Positions 9,601 through 10,472 of a DNA stretch of 10,472 nt are shown one piece after another. Origin of the DNA: Ectocarpus siliculosus (lineage: Eukaryota > Sar > Phaeophyceae > Ectocarpales > Ectocarpaceae). Position numbers and translations under genes: made by a program. Below the pieces are notes generated by a model. It worked only from the letters and a program-made list of their open reading frames with translations. It was not told the DNA's origin and made no database searches. The stretch is taken from assembly GCA_000310025.1 (NCBI GenBank), contig FN649738.1:1252350-1262821 (forward strand), in the 5' to 3' direction. Each line of letters opens with the position of its first letter. The stretch's first letter is position 1.

Positions 9601-10000
9601 TCTTGACAAACGGCTCCCCGGTTGTCGAGTGGTTCAGGCAGCACTAGCTGGGTAGGAAGCGATTGCGTCGCCGAGCGGTCGCGACCATCAGACTAGCGAT
9701 GCACGTATCCTGCCAAAACATCGCTTGCTTACTCCCCGGTCCCCCCCGCCCAACACCGGCCGACAGCGAGGGCCAACAAGAGAGCGGAACAACAATGATG
9801 GTATTCCGTTGTTCGATGCTGCCGACCCCCTTCTCTCTACAAGTAGCACACACAGCGAAGAGCTCGATGCACCTCATGTTGACTTTTTTCACGATCCCTA
9901 CCCCGAACTTACTACGTTTCTACCGCAGGACTTGACCCAGAGCGTGTGGGGGTTCTCCCGTGACGATGCCATCAAGTTCATCGGCCGCTACCAGGAGCAG
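572..10000 (+). CDS. PPDK: Pyruvate, phosphate dikinase, 14 internal exons (partial at both ends)
   Basis: PPDK interconverts pyruvate + ATP + Pi and PEP + AMP + PPi through a phosphohistidine that swings between an ATP-grasp domain and a PEP/pyruvate barrel. The join is 572-682, 1816-1887, 2550-2744, 3209-3272, 3866-4014, 4284-4484, 4971-5255, 5575-5727, 6026-6240, 6512-6596, 7155-7328, 8028-8150, 8896-9000, 9929-10000: 2004 nt, 668 codons, no stop. Visible family residues, with C. symbiosum numbering from memory: E200/Q212/R214 (323/335/337, ATP site), H330 (455, catalytic), R436 (561), R492 (617), R540 (665), E619 (745), N644 and D645 (768/769). The N-terminal ~125 residues, any transit peptide, and the C-terminal Cys831 loop lie outside. 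Twelve of the 14 downstream introns are phase 0. PPDK rather than bacterial PEP synthase (PpsA), because of the GTGVAF.RNPSTGE and [16 protein letters not shown] forms. Exon borders were set by hand from GT-AG sites and family alignment. Confidence 0.95.
683..1815 (+). other. Intron 1 (1133 nt, longest complete intron)
   Basis: Donor GTACGA, acceptor TTTGCCAG. It starts with a C/A-rich stretch (CCCCCCACACACACCC near 701-715) and has mid-sized random open frames on both strands (for example 873-1220 on the minus strand) that I cannot match to any family. No mobile element ends, RNA gene or missing exon were recognised: the exons on either side join without a gap in the PPDK alignment. Confidence 0.75.
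1816..1887 (+). CDS. PPDK: PPDK exon b (ATP-grasp domain)
   Basis: This exon encodes window residues 38-61: a lysine-rich stretch ([17 protein letters not shown]) ending ASDWKQ. It corresponds to the helix and linker after FEE in PPDK (I.D.MK.EKGV..DTDLTADDLK in the bacterial enzyme). Acceptor TTTGCCAG at 1815, donor CAG|GTGTGG at 1888, phase 0 on both sides. It is a short exon, supported by frame continuity and length agreement with its neighbours. Confidence 0.88.
1888..2549 (+). other. Intron 2 (662 nt)
   Basis: Donor GTGTGG, acceptor GATCAAAAATGAACAG. The 7-mer AACAGGT covers both borders (1883-1889 and 2545-2551). A G-run of eight lies near 2195-2202 and a C-run near 2470-2475. The polypyrimidine tract before the acceptor is weak, because A-rich sequence sits directly upstream. 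No coding segment or RNA gene recognised. Confidence 0.75.
2550..2744 (+). CDS. PPDK: PPDK exon c (ATP-grasp domain)
   Basis: This exon encodes window residues 62-126. It begins [10 protein letters not shown] and includes [33 protein letters not shown] and [11 protein letters not shown], closely matching PPDK EQL..A..AVFRSW...RA..YR..N.IP..WGTAVNVQ.MVFGN. The donor is GAC|GTGAGC at 2745, inside a frame that would stay open beyond it; the cut is fixed because the next exon supplies the expected GTGVAF. Phase 0 at both ends. The usual VFGN is AYGN here. Confidence 0.95.
2745..3208 (+). other. Intron 3 (464 nt)
   Basis: Donor GTGAGC, acceptor GTGTTGACAG, with a T/C-rich tract at about 3180-3197 and a TTGAC branch-like element close to the acceptor. 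The exon c frame remains open about 215 nt into the intron (stop near 2958), with no resemblance to PPDK. Nothing else recognised. Confidence 0.8.
3209..3272 (+). CDS. PPDK: PPDK exon d (ATP-grasp domain, [14 protein letters not shown])
   Basis: This exon encodes window residues 127-147 plus the first base of residue 148. It reads [21 protein letters not shown], the diagnostic SGTGVAFTRNPSTGE block of PPDK with A-C replacing the usual x-S before GTG. Donor GGCG|GTGAGA at 3273 gives a phase 1 intron; the codon is completed to Glu by the first two bases of the next exon, restoring the conserved FGEFL. It is the shortest exon in the window. Confidence 0.93.
3565..3664 (+). repeat. Polypurine (GA)n tract, nearly pure purine over 100 nt
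   Basis: From 3565 to 3664 only one base (T at 3620) is a pyrimidine. The tract is mostly GAGAGA with GGGAGAGA interruptions, and a looser purine-rich flank extends back to about 3494. Such mirror-symmetric purine tracts can form triplex (H-DNA) structures and are length-unstable by slippage; both are general properties, not something shown here. It lies within intron 4 of the PPDK gene. Confidence 0.95.
3729..3754 (+). repeat. 13-bp tandem duplication in intron 4
   Basis: GTTGGTGGTCTCC at 3729-3741 is followed directly by GTTGGTAGTCTCC at 3742-3754, with one mismatch. A small local duplication with no evident function. Confidence 0.8.
3866..4014 (+). CDS. PPDK: PPDK exon e (ATP-grasp domain)
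   Basis: This exon completes residue 148 (Glu) and encodes 149-197. It reads [23 protein letters not shown], split here for length by the family motif [16 protein letters not shown], then a helical stretch ending YYGDMQ. The acceptor is GTAAG|AG at 3865; a second AG follows directly, but using it would lose the frame. The acceptor region itself contains GTAAGA, which looks like a donor. Donor CAG|GTCTTG at 4015, phase 0. The following intron 5 (4015-4283, 269 nt) has a CTGAC branch candidate at 4240-4244 and nothing else notable. Confidence 0.93.
4284..4484 (+). CDS. PPDK: PPDK exon f (end of ATP-grasp domain and linker)
   Basis: This exon encodes window residues 198-264. It starts [21 protein letters not shown]200, Q212 and R214 match E323, Q335 and R337 of the C. 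symbiosum enzyme, which contact the nucleotide and phosphates. It continues with [11 protein letters not shown] and a linker ending [11 protein letters not shown], matching LHP.F.P.A of the family. Acceptor TTCCAG at 4283, donor AAG|GTACGC at 4485, phase 0. The last 44 nt of this exon, together with the first 44 nt of the intron, are repeated immediately downstream, giving a second identical exon end and donor at 4572/4573. Confidence 0.95.
4441..4616 (+). repeat. 88-bp tandem duplication spanning an exon end and its 5' splice site
   Basis: Copy 1 is 4441-4528 and copy 2 is 4529-4616. The 44 exonic nt (TGGACTTCTT...AAGAAG) are identical in both copies. The 44 intronic nt differ at about four positions (GTACGCCC against GTACACTC, TTGTTG against TTGTCG, and one at the end). 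Copy 2 carries its own AAG|GTACAC donor. Because 88 is not a multiple of three, use of the second donor would insert 88 nt and shift the reading frame, so the first donor is taken as the productive one. Confidence 0.95.
4485..4970 (+). other. Intron 6 (486 nt) containing the duplicated donor
   Basis: Donor GTACGC, acceptor CCGCCGTCAG. The first ~130 nt hold the second copy of the 88-bp duplication. The following part is T/G-rich (GGTGGTGATGGTGTGGTGTTGCAG, quoted in part: TGGTGTGGTGTTGCAG ends at 4660, a cryptic acceptor-like site). The last ~200 nt are C/T-rich, with TTTGTTTTTTCTTCC before the acceptor. No other gene recognised. Confidence 0.8.
4971..5255 (+). CDS. PPDK: PPDK exon g (phosphohistidine swivelling domain)
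   Basis: This exon encodes window residues 265-359 and is the largest. [15 protein letters not shown] opens the PEP-utilising mobile domain; [16 protein letters not shown] and [19 protein letters not shown] follow, then [10 protein letters not shown]. His330 (codon 5166-5168) in T-S-H is the phosphorylated catalytic histidine; Thr328, two residues before it, is the position that the plant and bacterial PPDK regulatory protein phosphorylates, so this kind of control is possible but not shown. Acceptor GTCAG at 4970. The donor ACG|GTGGGC at 5256 was chosen because it joins KTLT to [10 protein letters not shown] with the family's length. Confidence 0.96.
5256..5574 (+). other. Intron 7 (319 nt)
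   Basis: Donor GTGGGC, acceptor CCCCGTTACAG with a C/T-rich tract before it. The 5' part is rich in GTTGTTG/GTCGTC. The exon g frame stays open through the whole intron, but the length (3n+1) puts the next exon in another frame, so retention would not give a longer PPDK. No other feature recognised. Confidence 0.8.
5575..5727 (+). CDS. PPDK: PPDK exon h (end of phosphohistidine domain)
   Basis: This exon encodes window residues 360-410. It reads [16 protein letters not shown], then STGEVYLG, matching [19 protein letters not shown] that closes the swivelling domain. [15 protein letters not shown] then leads into the barrel, matching F...M.WAD.IR.LKV. Acceptor TTACAG at 5574, donor AAG|GTGCGA at 5728, phase 0 on both sides. 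Intron 8 that follows (5728-6025, 298 nt) carries the triplet repeats listed separately. Confidence 0.95.
5946..6003 (+). repeat. CCT and CCG trinucleotide repeats next to an acceptor
   Basis: About seven TCC units (5946-5967) are followed by a GCC run (5970-6003, with one CAC interruption), ending some 22 nt before the acceptor at 6025. The CCT part supplies the pyrimidine tract of intron 8; the GCC part is strongly GC-rich and lies between that tract and the splice site. Variation in repeat number would change this distance. Confidence 0.93.
6026..6240 (+). CDS. PPDK: PPDK exon i (start of PEP/pyruvate barrel)
   Basis: This exon encodes window residues 411-481 and two bases of 482. [19 protein letters not shown] then [11 protein letters not shown] matches V.TNADTPEDA..A...GAEGIGLCRTEHMFF; R436 corresponds to R561, a PEP-binding residue in the bacterial enzyme. 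The exon continues with [13 protein letters not shown] and a helix to ISSIL. Acceptor TCCAG at 6025. Donor CAA|GTGAGT at 6241 makes the only phase 2 intron in the window; the split codon becomes Lys482 with the G that starts the next exon. Intron 9 (6241-6511, 271 nt) has two poly-T stretches and nothing else. Confidence 0.95.
6512..6596 (+). CDS. PPDK: PPDK exon j ([12 protein letters not shown] block)
   Basis: This exon completes Lys482 and encodes 483-510: [20 protein letters not shown], then PHSHEEMQ. It matches the conserved [19 protein letters not shown] block; R492 corresponds to R617, which binds substrate in the bacterial enzyme. Acceptor GGTTTTCCAG at 6511, donor CAG|GTACGA at 6597, phase 0. 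It is a short exon, but its motif is unambiguous. Confidence 0.96.
6597..7154 (+). other. Intron 10 (558 nt)
   Basis: Donor GTACGA, acceptor CCTCGGCAG. CTGCTGCTGCTG lies near 6669 and a poly-T run near 6864-6871. Length is a multiple of three, but the exon j frame meets TAG at 6666, so it is not a coding extension. An open frame at 6693-7445 joins exon k in frame across the second half of the intron; its intronic part does not resemble PPDK. No other gene recognised. Confidence 0.78.
7155..7328 (+). CDS. PPDK: PPDK exon k ([11 protein letters not shown] block)
   Basis: This exon encodes window residues 511-568. [20 protein letters not shown] is the helical insert; [19 protein letters not shown] and [11 protein letters not shown] then match EVNPMLG(H/F)RGCRL...YPEI.EMQ.RAI of the barrel. 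Phe before RGCRL is the form seen in plant-type enzymes, where bacteria usually have His. R540 corresponds to R665. Acceptor GGCAG at 7154, donor AAG|GTACCG at 7329, phase 0. Confidence 0.95.
7329..8027 (+). other. Intron 11 (699 nt)
   Basis: Donor GTACCG, acceptor CACCTTGGCCAG, with a T/C-rich stretch at 7996-8010. A run of eleven T lies near 7390-7400. Minus-strand open frames cover parts of it (7664-7996 and others), without recognisable domains and with no supporting signals, so I do not call them genes. Confidence 0.75.
8028..8150 (+). CDS. PPDK: PPDK exon l (PEIMVPVV barrel strand)
   Basis: This exon encodes window residues 569-609: [20 protein letters not shown], then a helix to RKANEE. 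It matches G....PEIMIPLVG...EL in PPDK, including the barrel strand EIM(I/V)P. Acceptor GGCCAG at 8027, donor GAG|GTGGGC at 8151, phase 0. The joint to the next exon gives [16 protein letters not shown], which has the length expected for the family, so no exon is missing between them. Confidence 0.93.
8151..8895 (+). other. Intron 12 (745 nt) with GTT repeats and a nested dyad
   Basis: Donor GTGGGC, acceptor TTGACCACAG. It holds a (GTT)n-like stretch at about 8398-8437 (TTGTTGTTGTTGTTG, then GTTGTTGTTGC) and a strong dyad at 8767-8806 about 90 nt before the acceptor. Open frames on both strands around 8594-8821 follow from the dyad-rich, stop-poor sequence and match no family known to me. Confidence 0.75.
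8767..8806. repeat. Nested inverted repeat (potential hairpin)
   Basis: TTGATGATG at 8767-8775 is perfectly complementary to CATCATCAA at 8798-8806. Inside it TCTGGT-G-ACCAGA (8784-8796) forms a second dyad centred on G8790. A further imperfect 18-nt palindrome (GCCCGACACATGTCAGGC) starts at about 8812. No function is indicated; it could fold as a hairpin in the pre-mRNA just upstream of the next acceptor. Confidence 0.8.
8896..9000 (+). CDS. PPDK: PPDK exon m ([10 protein letters not shown] to SFGTN)
   Basis: This exon encodes window residues 610-644. [20 protein letters not shown] matches (Y)KVGTMIEIPRAALTADEIA; E619 corresponds to E745 of the bacterial active site. It ends EFMSFGTN, with N644 as N768. 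Between E619 and N644 there are 25 positions, against 23 in the C. symbiosum sequence as I recall it, so a two-residue insertion (around VGTEGVEF) is likely. Acceptor CCACAG at 8895, donor AAC|GTGAGT at 9001. The intron separates the catalytic Asn and Asp codons, phase 0. Confidence 0.95.
9001..9928 (+). other. Intron 13 (928 nt)
   Basis: Donor GTGAGT, acceptor TTTCTACCGCAG. The first ~75 nt are T/G-rich (TCGTCGTCGTAG, GTTGTTGTTGTTTTTG). The rest has open frames on both strands (9100-9522 plus; 9139-9609 minus) without recognisable domains; the overlap and lack of codon structure suggest chance. No mobile element ends recognised, although the length leaves room for an old insertion. Confidence 0.75.
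9929..10000 (+). CDS. PPDK: PPDK exon n (DLTQ loop), last visible exon
   Basis: This exon encodes window residues 645-668. It reads [17 protein letters not shown], then IGRYQEQ. D645 corresponds to D769 next to the pyruvate site, and GFSRDD..KF is conserved. The three residues after DLTQ are S-V-W where most PPDKs have M-T-F. Acceptor CCGCAG at 9928, donor CAG|GTGCGC at 10001, phase 0. The remaining family segment (DPF..LD..GVG, then GICGEHGG with the catalytic Cys) must lie beyond the window. Confidence 0.94.
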
Positions 10001-10434
10001 GTGCGCCTTGTTGCCGTTGTTGTCGTTGATGTCTTGTTGACGTTTCTGTGACATTCGAGGAAGTTCTTCAATTTGCATCTACCATAGTATATCGAGGCCC
10101 AAAGTGGCGTACTACTGTAGGTGTATTGTAGGCCCCCCAGAAATACACGTAGAAGTGCTCTCAAATCGGAAGGGTCGGTTCTTCTTGGGACCGTTCTCCG
10201 ACGGTTTCATGCACACGTCCTTGTTCAACATCGCTTCGTCCGACTCGCGCCATCATCCACTATCATATTGAGGCACAGCAATATTGTGGTTATTCGTGGG
10301 TGGCCCTGTTTGCTTCCTCTTCATGGTAGTGAGGATCTGTTGTTGGTGTTTCCAATAATCCCGGCTTCTCTCCTGAAAAAGGTGTTGTGTATCTGACGTC
10401 ATGTCGCCTTGAGGTTCATGACTTTATTTAGTCG

Positions 10435-10437
<3 letters not shown>
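10001..10437 (+). other. Intron 14, 5' part
   Basis: Donor GTGCGC, followed by a GTTGCCGTTGTTGTCGTTG stretch like those after other donors in this gene. The expected next PPDK block (C-terminal barrel with CGEHGG) was looked for and not found, so the intron extends beyond the window. Nothing else recognised. Confidence 0.75.

Positions 10438-10472
<35 letters not shown>
10438..10472 (+). repeat. (CT)n microsatellite at the window edge
   Basis: A pure CT dinucleotide run of 35 nt reaches the last base of the window, so its true length is unknown. A contig ending inside such a repeat is a common assembly break point. It is the complementary type to the GA tract of intron 4 on the same strand. 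Confidence 0.95.

Noticed and set aside
9100-9647. Overlapping open frames on both strands of intron 13 (140 and 156 codons)
   Set aside because: No recognisable domain, overlapping each other on opposite strands, and inside an intron whose flanking exons join perfectly. An old insertion is possible but unsupported.

Overview
The window is the interior of one intron-rich nuclear gene on the + strand, encoding pyruvate, phosphate dikinase (PPDK; PEP synthase / phosphotransferase family). I find 14 coding exons between 572 and 10000. Spliced by hand they give 2004 nt, exactly 668 codons, with no internal stop and with PPDK motifs in the correct order. The first ~125 residues (numbered against the Clostridium symbiosum enzyme recalled from memory) and the last ~80 residues, including the catalytic CGEHGG cysteine loop, lie outside the window. 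No promoter, start codon, stop codon or polyadenylation region of this gene is therefore visible.

Organism: clearly eukaryotic, with spliceosomal GT-AG introns of about 270-1130 nt around exons of 64-285 nt, GC-rich exons, and T/G-rich, repeat-bearing introns. The density and size of the introns, and a PPDK that mixes bacterial-like and plant-like motifs, suggest a photosynthetic stramenopile, most likely a brown alga. This is an inference from gene style; no species marker is present.

Layout: 1-571 is intron. Exons 572-682, 1816-1887, 2550-2744, 3209-3272, 3866-4014 and 4284-4484 encode the rest of the ATP-grasp domain, ending with the ExxF...MLQ.R nucleotide-binding motif. Exons 4971-5255 and 5575-5727 encode the swivelling phosphohistidine domain with the TSH catalytic histidine. 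Exons 6026-6240, 6512-6596, 7155-7328, 8028-8150, 8896-9000 and 9929-10000 encode the PEP/pyruvate TIM barrel up to the TNDLTQ loop. The last intron runs off the window and ends in a (TC)n microsatellite.

The introns hold no second gene that I can support. They hold an 88-bp tandem duplication that copies an exon end together with its 5' splice site (4441-4616), a ~100-nt almost pure purine GA tract (3565-3664), CCT/CCG triplet repeats next to an acceptor, a nested dyad near 8767-8806, and recurrent GTT/GTC-rich stretches just after donor sites. The duplicated splice site is the observation most worth checking. I saw no new biological system here; the window is mainly a well-conserved metabolic gene with interesting intron structure.
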